Counted from the first letter of the stretch, positions 27,483 to 36,813 are shown. The stretch is 64,000 bases of DNA from Chromohalobacter moromii (GCF_023091865.1 NZ_JAHXDI010000004.1:372001-436000); one strand, 5' to 3'. A program made the numbers and translations. Notes: generated from the letters alone by a model not told the origin.

Positions 27483-28679
27483 GTGTACGATTTCATCATC
27501 ATCGGCGGCGGCATCCTGGGGATGTCCACCGCCATGCAACTGATCGAGGCCTATCCCGACAAGCGTATATTGCTGGTCGAGAAGGAAAGCGGCCCGGCGC
27601 ATCACCAGACCGGCCACAACAGCGGGGTGATCCACGCCGGGGTCTACTACACGCCGGGGAGCCTCAAAGCGCGTTTTTGTCTGGAAGGCAATCGCGCCAC
27701 CAAGGCGTTTTGCGACACTCACGGCATCGCCTATGACAACTGCGGCAAGCTGCTGGTCGCCACCAATGAGGTGGAAATGCAGCGCATGCAGGCGCTGTGG
27801 GAGCGCACCGCGGCCAATGGCCTGGAGCGTGAATGGCTCGACGCCGACCAACTCCGCGAGCGAGAGCCCAATATCACTGGGCAGGGCGGTATCTTCGTGC
27901 CTGCCAGCGGCATCGTCGACTATCGTCAGGTCGCCGCGAAGATGGCCGAGATGTTTCAGAACGCCGGCGGCGAAGTACGTTACACGGCGCCGGTCACGGC
28001 CCTCGAAGAGCGCAGCGAAGAAGTCGTGGTCACCACCGGCCAGGGCACGTTCACAACACGGCACCTGGTCTCATGCTCGGGACTGATGGCGGACCGCGTG
28101 GTGTGCATGCTGGGCGTCACGCCCGAGTTCACGATTTGCCCGTTCCGGGGCGAATACTATCAATTGCCGCCCGAGCACAATCGCATCGTCAATCATCTGA
28201 TCTACCCGATTCCCGATCCGTCGATGCCGTTTCTCGGCGTGCACCTGACGCGCATGATCGACGGTAGCGTCACCGTGGGACCGAATGCCGTGCTGGCTTT
28301 CAAGCGCGAGGGGTATCGCAAGCGCGACGTGTCGTTCGGCGACTTGGCGGCGATGGCCGGCGATCCCGGCATTCGCAAGGTGCTGCGAGCCAATCTCAAG
28401 CCGGGGCTTCACGAGATGAAGAATTCGCTTTTCAAGGGCGGCTATCTGGAAGAAGTGCGCAAGTACTGTCCGCGCCTGACCCGCGACGACCTGCGCCCGT
28501 ACCCGGCAGGCGTGCGCGCTCAAGCCGTGGCCAAGGACGGCAAGATGATCGACGACTTCCTGTTCGTCAACACGCGCCGCAGTGTCAACGTCTGCAACGC
28601 GCCATCGCCCGCCGCCACCTCGGCAATCCCCATCGGCGCGCATATCGTCGACAAGGTGAAAGCGCTGGTAGAAGGCTAG
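27483..28679 (+). CDS. lhgO: L-2-hydroxyglutarate dehydrogenase/oxidase
   Basis: FAD enzyme that oxidises L-2-hydroxyglutarate, the CsiD product, back to 2-oxoglutarate and passes electrons to the quinone pool. The 398-residue protein begins YDFIIIGGGILGMSTAMQL (FAD site) and has HNSGVIHAGVYYTPGSLKA and CPFRGEYYQL, typical of LhgO/L2HGDH. The start is GTG at 27483 with a weak ribosome site. Together with CsiD this closes the route glutarate to 2-oxoglutarate. The stop overlaps the convergent sulP gene by 4 bp. Confidence 0.94.
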   Translation: MYDFIIIGGGILGMSTAMQLIEAYPDKRILLVEKESGPAHHQTGHNSGVIHAGVYYTPGSLKARFCLEGNRATKAFCDTHGIAYDNCGKLLVATNEVEMQRMQALWERTAANGLEREWLDADQLREREPNITGQGGIFVPASGIVDYRQVAAKMAEMFQNAGGEVRYTAPVTALEERSEEVVVTTGQGTFTTRHLVSCSGLMADRVVCMLGVTPEFTICPFRGEYYQLPPEHNRIVNHLIYPIPDPSMPFLGVHLTRMIDGSVTVGPNAVLAFKREGYRKRDVSFGDLAAMAGDPGIRKVLRANLKPGLHEMKNSLFKGGYLEEVRKYCPRLTRDDLRPYPAGVRAQAVAKDGKMIDDFLFVNTRRSVNVCNAPSPAATSAIPIGAHIVDKVKALVEG

Positions 28680-30418
28680 GAGGACGAGGTATCGCGCGTC
28701 GGTTTCACGGCCGTTTTCTCGTCGTGTAGCGCTTCCCAGGCGTGATATGTGCTGAGGAAGACTTCGCCGGTGAGATGGTCGAGAAAATCGCTTTGCTTGA
28801 GCTGGTCCATCACCGGGCCTTTTACCTCGGCGAGATGCAGTTTGACCTGTGAATCGTCGAGGCGAGCGTTGATCGCTTCCAGGCTTTCCAGCGCCGAGGC
28901 GTCGATCAAGTTGACGGCCGAACTGATCAACACGACATGCTTCAGCGCCGGGCGTTCGGCGACCATGGCGTAAACGGTGTCTTCCAAGTAACGCGCGTTG
29001 GCGAAGTACAGGCTCTCGTCGACGCGCAGCAGTGCCACGGTGGGGTCGTGCTCGGTGGTGTGGCGCTCGACGTTGCGGAAATGCTCGGTACCGGGGACGC
29101 GGCCTACCAAGGCGCTATGTGGGCGGCTGGTGCGATACAGGAACAATGCCAGTGACAGCCCCACGCCGGCCATCACGCCGACTTCGACGCCGCTGACGAA
29201 GGTCAGCACGATGGTCGCCAGCATGGCGGCGAAATCGCGCTTCGAATAACGCCAAGTACGCTTGAGACCGCGCGCATCGAGCAGCGTGAAGGTCGAGACG
29301 ATGATGCTGGCGGCGAGCGTGGCGATAGGCAGAAAGTGAATCAGCGGCGTGAGATAGAGCGTCACCAGTGCCACGCCCAGCGCGGCGAAGCTGCCTGCGG
29401 CCGGTGTACGCGCGCCGGCATCGAAGTTGATCACCGTGCGCGATAGGCTGCCCGTCACCGGCATGCTACTGCTCAAGGCGGCGGCGAGGTTGCTGCCGCC
29501 TAGCGCGAAAAGCTCCTGGTCGGGCGAGATGCGCTGGCGACGCTTGGCGGCCAGCATCTGCGCCAGCGATACCGACTCGATAAAGCCCACCAAGCTGATC
29601 AGAAACGCCGGCATGAGCAGCGTGCCGATCAGGCTCGGGTCGAGCGAAGGCAGCGCGAGCGGCGGTAGATGGCGCGGAATCTCGCCGACCACGGCGACGC
29701 CGTGCGCCTCCAGGTCGAATGCCCACACCAGCAGGGTCGAGATCATCACCGCAATGATCGGCCCCGCCTTGGTGATGAAGCCACTCAACGTGGCGGTCAT
29801 GCCCAGGCGGCGCAGCGTGGGGCCGGCGCGGCGCATCCCCATCAAAAACGCCAGCGAGCCGAGACCGATCAATGCCGTCAGACCGTTGAAATCCTGCCAA
29901 TGCGTGGCCAGCCCGGCGAGCTGCTCGATCAGCGTGAACCCGGACATCGAGATGCCCAACAAGTTGCCCAACTGGCTGGTAGCGATCAGCACGCCCGAGG
30001 CGCTGAGCAGGCCGGAAACGACCGGGTGGCTCAAGAAGTTGGCGAAGAAGCCCAGCCGGAAGACGCCCATCAGCATCAGCATGACGCCAGACAGGAACGC
30101 CAGTGTTGCGGCGGCTTCGCTGTAGGCGACGGTCCCCGTGGCGACGATGCCCGATAGCGCCGCGGCCGTCATCAAGGCGACGATCGCCATGGGGCCCACC
30201 GCCAGCGTACGGCTGGTGCCGAAGACCGTATAGGCCACCAACGGCAGCATGCTGGCGTAAAGGCCCGTCACCGCCGGCAGCCCGGCGAGCAGGGCATAGG
30301 CCAGCGCTTGCGGAATGACCATCAAGGTGACGATGACGGCGGCGAAGAGATCCTGGGATAGCGTGTAGCGGTCATAACCTGGTAGCCACTCGACGATGGG
30401 AAAGTAACGCTTGAGCAT
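28676..30418 (-). CDS. SulP/SLC26-family anion transporter with STAS domain
   Basis: A 580-residue membrane protein with about 12-14 helices. The SulP signature is in VTGLYASMLPLVAYTVFGTSRTLAVGP. A C-terminal STAS domain (about 440-560) holds the strand-helix HVVLISSAVNLIDASALESLE. The start is placed at ATG 30418 (MLKRYFPIVEWLPGY); an in-frame TTG seven codons upstream is less likely. Family members carry sulfate, bicarbonate or dicarboxylates and the sequence does not decide which. It converges on lhgO with a 4-bp overlap, leaving no room for a terminator between them. Confidence 0.9.
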   Translation of the reverse strand: MLKRYFPIVEWLPGYDRYTLSQDLFAAVIVTLMVIPQALAYALLAGLPAVTGLYASMLPLVAYTVFGTSRTLAVGPMAIVALMTAAALSGIVATGTVAYSEAAATLAFLSGVMLMLMGVFRLGFFANFLSHPVVSGLLSASGVLIATSQLGNLLGISMSGFTLIEQLAGLATHWQDFNGLTALIGLGSLAFLMGMRRAGPTLRRLGMTATLSGFITKAGPIIAVMISTLLVWAFDLEAHGVAVVGEIPRHLPPLALPSLDPSLIGTLLMPAFLISLVGFIESVSLAQMLAAKRRQRISPDQELFALGGSNLAAALSSSMPVTGSLSRTVINFDAGARTPAAGSFAALGVALVTLYLTPLIHFLPIATLAASIIVSTFTLLDARGLKRTWRYSKRDFAAMLATIVLTFVSGVEVGVMAGVGLSLALFLYRTSRPHSALVGRVPGTEHFRNVERHTTEHDPTVALLRVDESLYFANARYLEDTVYAMVAERPALKHVVLISSAVNLIDASALESLEAINARLDDSQVKLHLAEVKGPVMDQLKQSDFLDHLTGEVFLSTYHAWEALHDEKTAVKPTRDTSSS

Positions 30419-30615
30419 CCGGGTCTCGTTGATGTGCAAGGAAGTCAGGTTTCTGAGCGAAAAGATATAACGCTAGAAGTGTTTCTAATAGCTACTAATG
30501 GTGCGGCGTGCGGGCCGTGTGTGCAAGTGCGAGGCGGTACACAGGCGGATGGACTGGCGTCTCGCTAAGCCGATAGGGGCGCCCCCTACATCCTTGGTCG
30601 ATTGATCCAAAGTGC

Positions 30616-30644
30616 TAATCAGTCGAGCGTTTGATTGCCGATAT
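30616..30644 (+). promoter_or_regulatory. Weak sigma-28-type promoter before the chemoreceptor gene
   Basis: GCCGATAT (30637-30644) differs by one base from the FliA -10 consensus. The nearest -35-like TAAT (30616-30619) is 17 bp upstream rather than 15, so the match is imperfect. Confidence 0.3.
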
Positions 30645-30678
30645 AAAGGGGGAATAGCCTCAATCGGAGCGAAACAGG

Positions 30679-32277
30679 ATGCACGTGATCACTTTCATCG
30701 TGGCACTTGTGGGAGCAGCGCTGGGCATGTGGTTGGCGCTGGACGGTACATCGTGGTGGCTGCGCGGGGTAGGCGTGCTCGTCGCGATGCTGGCAGGAGG
30801 ATGGTTCGGAGCCAAGGGCGGCGTCGCCGGGCGCCTATACCGTGCGGATGGCGAGCGTCTCGAGGCATTCGGCGGGCGTGGTTTCTCGCGAGCGATGCGT
30901 GATTATCTCTCGCTGAGACGCATGGCGCATCGTCTGGTGGGCCGTGCCAGCCGCACGGCCATCGCGGCCGCGGAAGTCTCGCATCACGCTGACCGCATGG
31001 ATCGGCGACTCAATGAGCAGAAAGGCATCGTCAACGATGCCACCGCGCGTACGCGGGCAATCGCCGAGGCCGTGGCGCGGGTCTCGTCCAGTGCCCGCGA
31101 TGTAGCCGATCTCGCCGGTCAGGCGCGTACCAGCAATCAGGAAAACCGCGACGCACTGGAAGGTGTCATTCGCGAGATGCGCACCCTGGCGTCACACTCC
31201 GATGAAGCGCTTGAGCTGCTCGATACTCTCAACGAGCGCAGCGCCAAAGCACGCGATGTCACCGGCATGATCGCCACCATCGCCGAACAGACGCATCTAC
31301 TCTCGCTCAACGCTTCCATCGAAGCGGTGCGTGCCGGCGAGCACGGTCGCGGTTTCGTGGTCGTTGCCGAGGAGGTGAGGGCGTTGGCGCGGCGCAGTAG
31401 CGATGCCTCGCAGCAGGTGGAAACGTTGGTTGGGGAAATCGGCGATAGCAGTCGCCATGTCGTCGAGTCGCTGGGCGGCTTGATGCGTCATGTCGGCGAG
31501 CGGGCGCGTGAGGTCGATGCCGTGGGCTCGCACCTGGCGGGGCTGTCCAAGGACTTCGATACCGTGGAAGCGCAGATCGCGGATATCGCCGATGCCATGC
31601 GTGACACCGACGGTAACGTTCAAGAGGTCGCCGGCACCTTGGGAACGCTGGAAACCCAGATCGATGCGGGCACGCGTGACATGCACGGCCTCGCCGGCGA
31701 GGCCAAAGCCCTGATGGAAGCGGCCGAGGCAGTGGATGGCGAGCTGGCTTTGCAACGCGTGGCGGGGCGTCATCAGCAAGTCTTCAAGCGTGCGCGAGAA
31801 ACCGCCGACCGGATCGGCGCATTGTGTGAAGCGGCGCTCAAGCGCGGTGAACTCGAACGCGGCGCTTTGTTTTCCGAAGGCTATACGCCAGTTGCCGGCA
31901 CCAATCCGCCGTTATATCGAACGCCTTTCGACCCCTTCATGGACCAATACCTGCCCGACCTGCAGGAACCGCTTCTGGCGGAACTCGACGCCAGCTACGC
32001 CATTCTCTGTGACCGGCAAGGCTATGTACCCACGCACAACCGCCATGTCAGCCATCCACCCACCGGCGATTACGCCACCGACCTCAAGTTCTCGCGAAGC
32101 AAGCGCCTGTTCGACGACGCTACGGGCGGACGTTGTGGGGCGCATACCCAGACGCTACTGGTGCAGACCTACAAGCGCGATACCGGTGAGGTGATGCATG
32201 ACCTGTCGGTGCCGGTCTTCATCAACGGCGAGCACTGGGGCGGTTTCAGGATCGGCTATGCGCCACGCGCGGCATGA
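30679..32277 (+). CDS. Methyl-accepting chemotaxis protein with cytoplasmic C-terminal sensor-like domain
   Basis: A 532-residue chemoreceptor. Two close membrane helices (residues about 3-20 and 26-44) have no periplasmic domain between them and no clear HAMP domain after. The signalling region has the conserved tip ([19 protein letters not shown], then [15 protein letters not shown]) near residues 200-235. After the coiled coil, residues from about 375 to 532 form a globular tail with [48 protein letters not shown] and HWGGFRIGY. This resembles a Cache-like sensor placed at the C-terminus. The receptor should therefore sense an internal signal. GGAG precedes ATG 30679. Confidence 0.92.
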   Translation: MHVITFIVALVGAALGMWLALDGTSWWLRGVGVLVAMLAGGWFGAKGGVAGRLYRADGERLEAFGGRGFSRAMRDYLSLRRMAHRLVGRASRTAIAAAEVSHHADRMDRRLNEQKGIVNDATARTRAIAEAVARVSSSARDVADLAGQARTSNQENRDALEGVIREMRTLASHSDEALELLDTLNERSAKARDVTGMIATIAEQTHLLSLNASIEAVRAGEHGRGFVVVAEEVRALARRSSDASQQVETLVGEIGDSSRHVVESLGGLMRHVGERAREVDAVGSHLAGLSKDFDTVEAQIADIADAMRDTDGNVQEVAGTLGTLETQIDAGTRDMHGLAGEAKALMEAAEAVDGELALQRVAGRHQQVFKRARETADRIGALCEAALKRGELERGALFSEGYTPVAGTNPPLYRTPFDPFMDQYLPDLQEPLLAELDASYAILCDRQGYVPTHNRHVSHPPTGDYATDLKFSRSKRLFDDATGGRCGAHTQTLLVQTYKRDTGEVMHDLSVPVFINGEHWGGFRIGYAPRAA

Positions 32278-32278
32278 A

Positions 32279-32653
32279 TCACACTTCCCAGTCGACTAGC
32301 CGGCCTTGGCGTTGCTCCAGGGTTTCGGCGATGCGCAACACTTCCTCGCTGGGGATCTGACGAATCAGTTCTCGGCTTTCGCGGTCGACGATGCGTGTCA
32401 CGATCCGGCCCTCGTATTCCGATAGCTCGAATTGGACGTTATAGGCGCGCATTACGTCGTTGACGCGATCGATGGGCTTGGCGAGCTCGCTCATGGTCAA
32501 GGACGATGATTCAGAGGCTCCCTGGGCGCCATTGTCGGGCTGGATGTGGGCCAGGGCCATGTCCAGTCGCTGGCGACCGCTCAGCGGGTTGGGGGTGATG
32601 TTGGCGGTGGCGGGACCGCTGTTGACGGGAAATTCAGGAATGTTCGACGACAT
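32279..32653 (-). CDS. flaG: FlaG family flagellar protein
   Basis: A 124-residue protein with a disordered N-terminal half and the FlaG domain at the C-terminus: LEYEGRIVTRIVD-type strands followed by SRELIRQIPSEEVLRIAETL. The family affects filament length or secretion in polar-flagellated bacteria, and the gene usually sits between fliC and fliD. Here it is far from fliC and fliD is absent from the window. A strong AGGGGGA ribosome site precedes the ATG. It ends one base from the chemoreceptor stop on the other strand. Transcription may come from the sigma-28-type promoter before the upstream nuclease-fold gene. Confidence 0.88.
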   Translation of the reverse strand: MSSNIPEFPVNSGPATANITPNPLSGRQRLDMALAHIQPDNGAQGASESSSLTMSELAKPIDRVNDVMRAYNVQFELSEYEGRIVTRIVDRESRELIRQIPSEEVLRIAETLEQRQGRLVDWEV

Positions 32654-32728
32654 GTGCGTCCCCCTGCGTTGTTATCGCTTGTTGTTGTCGAGTGCAGACT
32701 TCTTTGAAAAGACAGGCTTTTGAGAAGC

Positions 32729-32748
32729 AGGTTCTTTCAATAGAACCT
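32729..32748 (-). terminator. Hairpin between the nuclease-fold gene and flaG
   Basis: AGGTTCT (32729-32735) and AGAACCT (32742-32748) form a perfect 7-bp stem with a 6-nt loop. No T-run follows on the minus strand, so read-through into flaG is possible. Confidence 0.35.
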
Positions 32749-32771
32749 AAGAGCACTCGGTGTCGAGCGGG

Positions 32772-33251
32772 TCACGTCATCATGTCGATGTGCGTGCGCC
32801 CGGCATCGTCGCCGACACCGATGTCGACGAAGAAGGCATGCCGAAAGCTGCTATCGCGCTTGTAAGCCTGAATCTTTTTGATGTCCTGATGCTTACCGAA
32901 GCTATTGGTGCTTTTTTGCACCTCGATGGCAGCGAGATTCTCGTGGGTTCCGCGGTGATGAATGATGATGTCGGGGTAGGCGGTACGCGCATCGGTATCG
33001 GCGGTATTGGTTACGCTCGTCATGTGGCGAGTGCGCTTGCAGGGGCCCGTCCAGCGATTGTATTCACAATCGATATCCCAATCGGGAAACGCCTGTTGCA
33101 GGTACATGGCCAAGCGGAAGGAGAGCGAACGCTCCGTCGCCGATGCCTTTAGCAAAGGGGCGTCGCGCTCGAGAAGCGTTTCGAGGGCATGCGTCAGTTT
33201 TTCATGGATGCTGGTGTCGGATTCCGTAATGAATGTTCCGATATGAGTCAT
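32772..33251 (-). CDS. Protein of unknown function with a PD-(D/E)xK nuclease-like core
   Basis: A 159-residue soluble protein. The motif order is that of PD-(D/E)xK folds: a helix with ERSLSFRLAMYLQ (Glu near 40), then YPDIIIHHRG, then LAAIEVQKS, then IKKIQAYKR. The usual third motif in related proteins is E-x-K; here it reads E-V-Q, with the Lys one place later, so activity may be changed or lost. A GAGG ribosome site precedes the ATG. A FliA-type promoter lies 55 bp upstream (33306-33332), which would make this a late flagellar-class gene. No restriction or toxin partner is adjacent. Function is unknown. Confidence 0.75.
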   Translation of the reverse strand: MTHIGTFITESDTSIHEKLTHALETLLERDAPLLKASATERSLSFRLAMYLQQAFPDWDIDCEYNRWTGPCKRTRHMTSVTNTADTDARTAYPDIIIHHRGTHENLAAIEVQKSTNSFGKHQDIKKIQAYKRDSSFRHAFFVDIGVGDDAGRTHIDMMT

Positions 33252-33305
33252 CGGGTGCCTCGCGCTTTTTCTTTTTAATAACGGGGTGGCGTCTTTACAG
33301 GGAAT

Positions 33306-33332
33306 CTATCGGCCATGTCAGGCCGAACTTTA
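33306..33332 (-). promoter_or_regulatory. Sigma-28 promoter before the nuclease-fold gene
   Basis: Read on the minus strand: TAAA (33332-33329), a 15-bp spacer beginning GTT, then GCCGATAG (33313-33306). This matches TAAA-N15-GCCGATAA with one change in the last base. Confidence 0.7.
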
Positions 33333-33341
33333 ATGATGGAT

Positions 33342-33917
33342 TCATACGGGGCGAAACTCGGCATGCAGCTTGCCATCGTGCACCATCACATAGGCCATGT
33401 TGCGCTTACCGGCGTCGTCTAGCCAATCGAGTTCATTGACTCCCGGTTTGAGAACGGATTCCGCCGCTGCGAGCGATGTCGCCGGCGTACCATTGACCGA
33501 CTCGACCACGGCGCCAATGGGCAAACGACTCTGCAGCGGGCTCTCCGCTTCGATCTCGACTAATTGCAGACCGGTTGCGGTAGTGGCCTCGGCGCGGGCG
33601 TCGGTCCTTGGACGCGGCGAGCGTGAAGAGCGCGACTTGGGTTTGGGGGTAGGCGGCGTTGAGGGTGGTGCTTCAGGTCGGCCTCGCGAACGGCCCTGGC
33701 GCAACTGCAAATGAGCAGAGGTGACGAGTAGCAATAGGCCGACCAGGAGCACGATCATGGCAATATTGGCAACGAGCAATGCAGGAAAATGGGCGCTGAG
33801 TAGTGACGGCGCCTGGCGCTGGAAGAGCAGTATCTTGTACGTCGTGTAAGGCAGGGTCGCCATGGCCACTCCCCATAGCACGATGAGAAATACTTGACTG
33901 CGCAATAATGTCCGCAT
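33342..33917 (-). CDS. Membrane protein with C-terminal PDZ-like region, unknown function
   Basis: A 191-residue protein. Two membrane helices (about 8-27 and 43-65) are followed by a Pro/Arg/Ser-rich linker (about 72-108) and a small folded domain. That domain contains SPLQSRLPIGAVVESVNGTP, which looks like the carboxylate-binding and strand region of a short PDZ domain. I do not recognise the family. It stands alone between flaG-side genes and a small coiled-coil gene, all on the minus strand. The ribosome site is weak. Confidence 0.7.
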   Translation of the reverse strand: MRTLLRSQVFLIVLWGVAMATLPYTTYKILLFQRQAPSLLSAHFPALLVANIAMIVLLVGLLLLVTSAHLQLRQGRSRGRPEAPPSTPPTPKPKSRSSRSPRPRTDARAEATTATGLQLVEIEAESPLQSRLPIGAVVESVNGTPATSLAAAESVLKPGVNELDWLDDAGKRNMAYVMVHDGKLHAEFRPV

Positions 33918-34046
33918 GGTGTGCTAGCCACTTTCAGAGAAGTTCAGCAGGTTTAACGCATCACAAGAAAAAATCAAGTATCCCCCGCCTAAAGTACGAA
34001 CGTCCATTGCGCTTTGATCCCACCAATAATCCGCGCTGTGACGTGA

Positions 34047-34397
34047 TTAACGTGCATGCGCCTTGACCTGATCGTACAACGACCGTGCGTTATCCAAGGC
34101 AATCGCCTCGTTTTCATCCAACTGCAAGAGAGAACCGCCAGTGCGGTCGCCGTTCTGAGCGGCGCGGATCACCGTCGCATGGCGGCGCGATACACTGGCG
34201 ACATTCATGCGAATGGACAGCAGCATCAGCTCGAAACGGCGTTTTTGATCCTCGCGCCGTTCGCGTTCCTCGACGGATTCGGTGGCTTCGATGAGCGACG
34301 CCAGGGTCGTATTGATCAACTTCTCGACCAGATCGAGGCGCGGCACGATCTCGTCATTCAGCTCATTAACGGTGATTTGGGTACGGGGAGAAGACAT
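34047..34397 (-). CDS. Small helical protein of unknown function
   Basis: A 116-residue soluble, probably coiled-coil protein. The middle (residues about 35-60) is strongly charged: EATESVEERERREDQKRR. The N-terminal part reads ITVNELNDEIVPRLDLVEKLI. AAAGG lies eight bases before ATG 34397. No family was recognised. Its place between flaG-side genes and a PilZ-domain protein suggests a flagellar or surface role, but nothing in the sequence proves that. A rho-independent terminator for upstream minus-strand transcription lies 42 bp before its start, so it has its own transcription unit. Confidence 0.65.
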   Translation of the reverse strand: MSSPRTQITVNELNDEIVPRLDLVEKLINTTLASLIEATESVEERERREDQKRRFELMLLSIRMNVASVSRRHATVIRAAQNGDRTGGSLLQLDENEAIALDNARSLYDQVKAHAR

Positions 34398-34438
34398 GAC
34401 GTTGCCTTTAGTGAGGTAAGGCCATAAACAAACGACGA

Positions 34439-34463
34439 GAAAAAAGGCCAGCTAAGCTGGCCC
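34439..34463 (-). terminator. Rho-independent terminator after the PilZ/HD-GYP gene
   Basis: GGCCAGC (34446-34452) and GCTGGCC (34456-34462) form a perfect stem. Read on the minus strand it is followed by six T (34445-34440). A second small hairpin (GCTTGC/GCAAGC, 34467-34481) precedes it. Confidence 0.8.
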
Positions 34464-34624
34464 AAGGCTTGCTGAGCAAGCGTCATACGCAGCGAGTGAG
34501 GCATTCAAAAAGTTTGAATGACGATACCCACCTTCCAGTTATCGGCAAACGCCGCTGCGCCTTGAGGCTATGTCAGCATTTTTTTCAGGCCATGGACCTC
34601 TTGAACGGTGATGCTCACCGCCGC

Positions 34625-36358
34625 TCATGGTTTATGGCTGATCGAGTAGTCGTTGGGGTTGGCGGTGCCCTCCAGCTTGCCGATCTGGCTGAAATCATTG
34701 GATGATAAATGCGTGTCGATACTGGCGTCGATGAATGCCAGATTCTTGACGACATGCACCTTGTTGGGCATCCCCTTGTTGTCGATATCCATTACCCACG
34801 CAAGAAATCCGCCGGAAAATTTAGCCAGACTGCCAATGGGATATAAGCCATATTGCTGGATATAGTCGATGATGACCGTTCGCTCATACTTATCTCCATT
34901 CTCATGTGCCCAGCGGTATGCATCCAGCGGTGTGCGTGGGGATACACTGTTACGCTCGTTGGTAAGCTTGTTGATTAGCTTGATGACCGATAGCTGTTTC
35001 ACCATCTCGGAAAGTTGTGCTTCTGTCTTGCCGTTGGGGTAACCGCTGCCATCCAGACGCTCGTTGGCATTTTGAATGATATCCAGGCACCCCTTGCTGG
35101 GCTGCCAGCCCAGTTCCGCGATCTTTTCGAGCAGCTTGTCGACATGGCCGCTCAGTATTTCCTTTTGTTGAGGGGTCATGTTGGTCTTCAGCGAGGGTAG
35201 TTTGTCGCTCATGAGTAGCGGTTTGCCCATGGTATGGAGCAAAGTGCCGGCGATGACTTCGCGAAGATACGGCGAATGAGGATCTCGGGCGATCAGCATA
35301 TCGGCAAAATAGCCAGCCACCTGAATCGCATGCCGTATCCATCCTGGCTGGTCACGAATGAACGAAAGCGCGTACAGCAGCTCCTTACGGTTTTGCCGTA
35401 CGAGGTGAATAAGGGAATCGGTGCAGTCGTAAAGCGTTTCCTCAGGAAAGGAGTTCCAGTTCTTGATATAAATGAGCACGGCTTGAAGTTGGCGCGAGAT
35501 TTCCCGAACGCCTTTCACCATGGGCGGCATGTTGTGTGACTCGTCGGCCTTGGCTTGCTGCTCACTCTTCAAGATAGTGTTTTCCTTCTTTCTCGGGAAA
35601 AATAAAGGCGAGGGGCCCACGCCACGCATGTTCATTCCCGCGCGATGTGCGGCCTCGCGCTCCGATTCCGAGACCAGCCTGAATAAGACATTTTCCATAT
35701 CACGAGGGACTTCAACGAATTGAATGCCGATGGCCGCATGGCCCTCACTCCCGAATGGTCGCATATGGCGTATGGAACCCTGCGAGTAGAAATATTCACC
35801 ATTGGGGAATTCAAGGGTGATGCTCGGCAGTAGCTGAGTGACGTACAATGGCAGGCTATCTTCGAGCGCGATATCGATCATACAGCCGCCATTGGAAATA
35901 TTGCGCAAACGTCCCTTGATGGTCAGCTCATCGGAGAATACCTCTATATTGACATTCGCACTCATGCCTAGAATGAAGGGAATGCGTACCGCTCCGCGAG
36001 ACTCCTGAATGAAGAGCTCTTCCCCGAGCTGGCATTTTATTTCGTAAACTCCGGTATCCTTTTTTAGTACTTTTGCTTTTACTTTTTCGAAATTATATAT
36101 CTCGGTTTTGTCTTCTTGTGTGCCGCTCTCAATTTCAATGTCGAAGGAGAGATGCTCCTGATAAATATAAGTGTCGATGTCGCTTTTATGGTAGTTGACG
36201 CTTAGGTCGAACTGTCCCGTGTCTAAGTCGAGGTTGATGACCTCAGCGGACAATGGCTTTGTCGTCTTTTTCGAAAAGATCGTGATGGCATGTTCCTTGG
36301 CGAGCAAGGAACGCAGCACATTGGCGGGGTGGTTTGTAGAGCTATTATTAGTTAGCAT
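34625..36358 (-). CDS. YcgR-like PilZ protein fused to a degenerate HD-GYP domain
   Basis: A 577-residue cytoplasmic protein in three parts. Residues 1-115 resemble the YcgR N-domain. Residues 118-225 are a PilZ domain with both c-di-GMP motifs intact: RGAVR at 121-125 and NISNGG at 153-158. Residues 285-540 resemble HD-GYP, but the HD pair reads His375-Thr376 (LLHTMGKPLL), and the usual HHERLDGSGYP reads NANERLDGSGYP (from N430). Several metal ligands are therefore missing and phosphodiesterase activity is unlikely. The best reading is a c-di-GMP receptor that uses the HD-GYP fold for protein contacts, perhaps as a flagellar brake. Its AT content is higher than that of the flagellar genes. 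A CAGGTG ribosome site is present. Confidence 0.85.
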   Translation of the reverse strand: MLTNNSSTNHPANVLRSLLAKEHAITIFSKKTTKPLSAEVINLDLDTGQFDLSVNYHKSDIDTYIYQEHLSFDIEIESGTQEDKTEIYNFEKVKAKVLKKDTGVYEIKCQLGEELFIQESRGAVRIPFILGMSANVNIEVFSDELTIKGRLRNISNGGCMIDIALEDSLPLYVTQLLPSITLEFPNGEYFYSQGSIRHMRPFGSEGHAAIGIQFVEVPRDMENVLFRLVSESEREAAHRAGMNMRGVGPSPLFFPRKKENTILKSEQQAKADESHNMPPMVKGVREISRQLQAVLIYIKNWNSFPEETLYDCTDSLIHLVRQNRKELLYALSFIRDQPGWIRHAIQVAGYFADMLIARDPHSPYLREVIAGTLLHTMGKPLLMSDKLPSLKTNMTPQQKEILSGHVDKLLEKIAELGWQPSKGCLDIIQNANERLDGSGYPNGKTEAQLSEMVKQLSVIKLINKLTNERNSVSPRTPLDAYRWAHENGDKYERTVIIDYIQQYGLYPIGSLAKFSGGFLAWVMDIDNKGMPNKVHVVKNLAFIDASIDTHLSSNDFSQIGKLEGTANPNDYSISHKP

Positions 36359-36813
36359 GGAGCACCTGCTATTTATTGGGTAGGATGGAATGCCGATTAA
36401 AAGATAATGCTTGTTGTTCTTTTATCTTTGGTTACAGTTTGTAATTTTTGTTTATGAACTTTCTCGATTCTACATGCCTATTAGTGCGGCACAAGTACCT
36501 GGCTGAAAAATCCATCCCCTCCGCGTGGCCAATGCTCCAGGCCAGTCGATATGCATCGCTCATGGTGGCGTCCGTTCAGTCCCGTTGCGTGGCGGCGGGC
36601 TGGCGTCAACCCTCTATAGAGGGGGTTCCGGGCACCCGTGCCGGTTTCCGGACGTTGTAACAATGCAAAAGATTCTCACCAAGTGGGGCGGAGCGTATTG
36701 AGACGCAGAGAAAAGAAAAGGCCCCTAAAAAGAGATATAAGGAAAAGTCGTCACTCATTGCAAGGCTATGTACGAAAAACTGGTAAGCGCAAGCAGCTTT
36801 ATGCGTACAAAGT
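36359..36813. other. Gene-free region with a short palindrome
   Basis: About 455 bp without a supported gene. The promoter of the PilZ/HD-GYP gene should lie in its first 100 bp, but no clear site was seen. A 14-bp perfect palindrome CCCTCTATAGAGGG lies at 36610-36623. Confidence 0.5.

Noticed and set aside
32654-32700. Own sigma-28 promoter for flaG
   Set aside because: TTATCGCT on the plus strand resembles a reversed -10, but two bases differ and no TTTA lies 15 bp away.
36448-36663. Small frames on both strands in the gap after the PilZ/HD-GYP gene
   Set aside because: Overlapping frames on opposite strands, no ribosome sites, no recognisable family.
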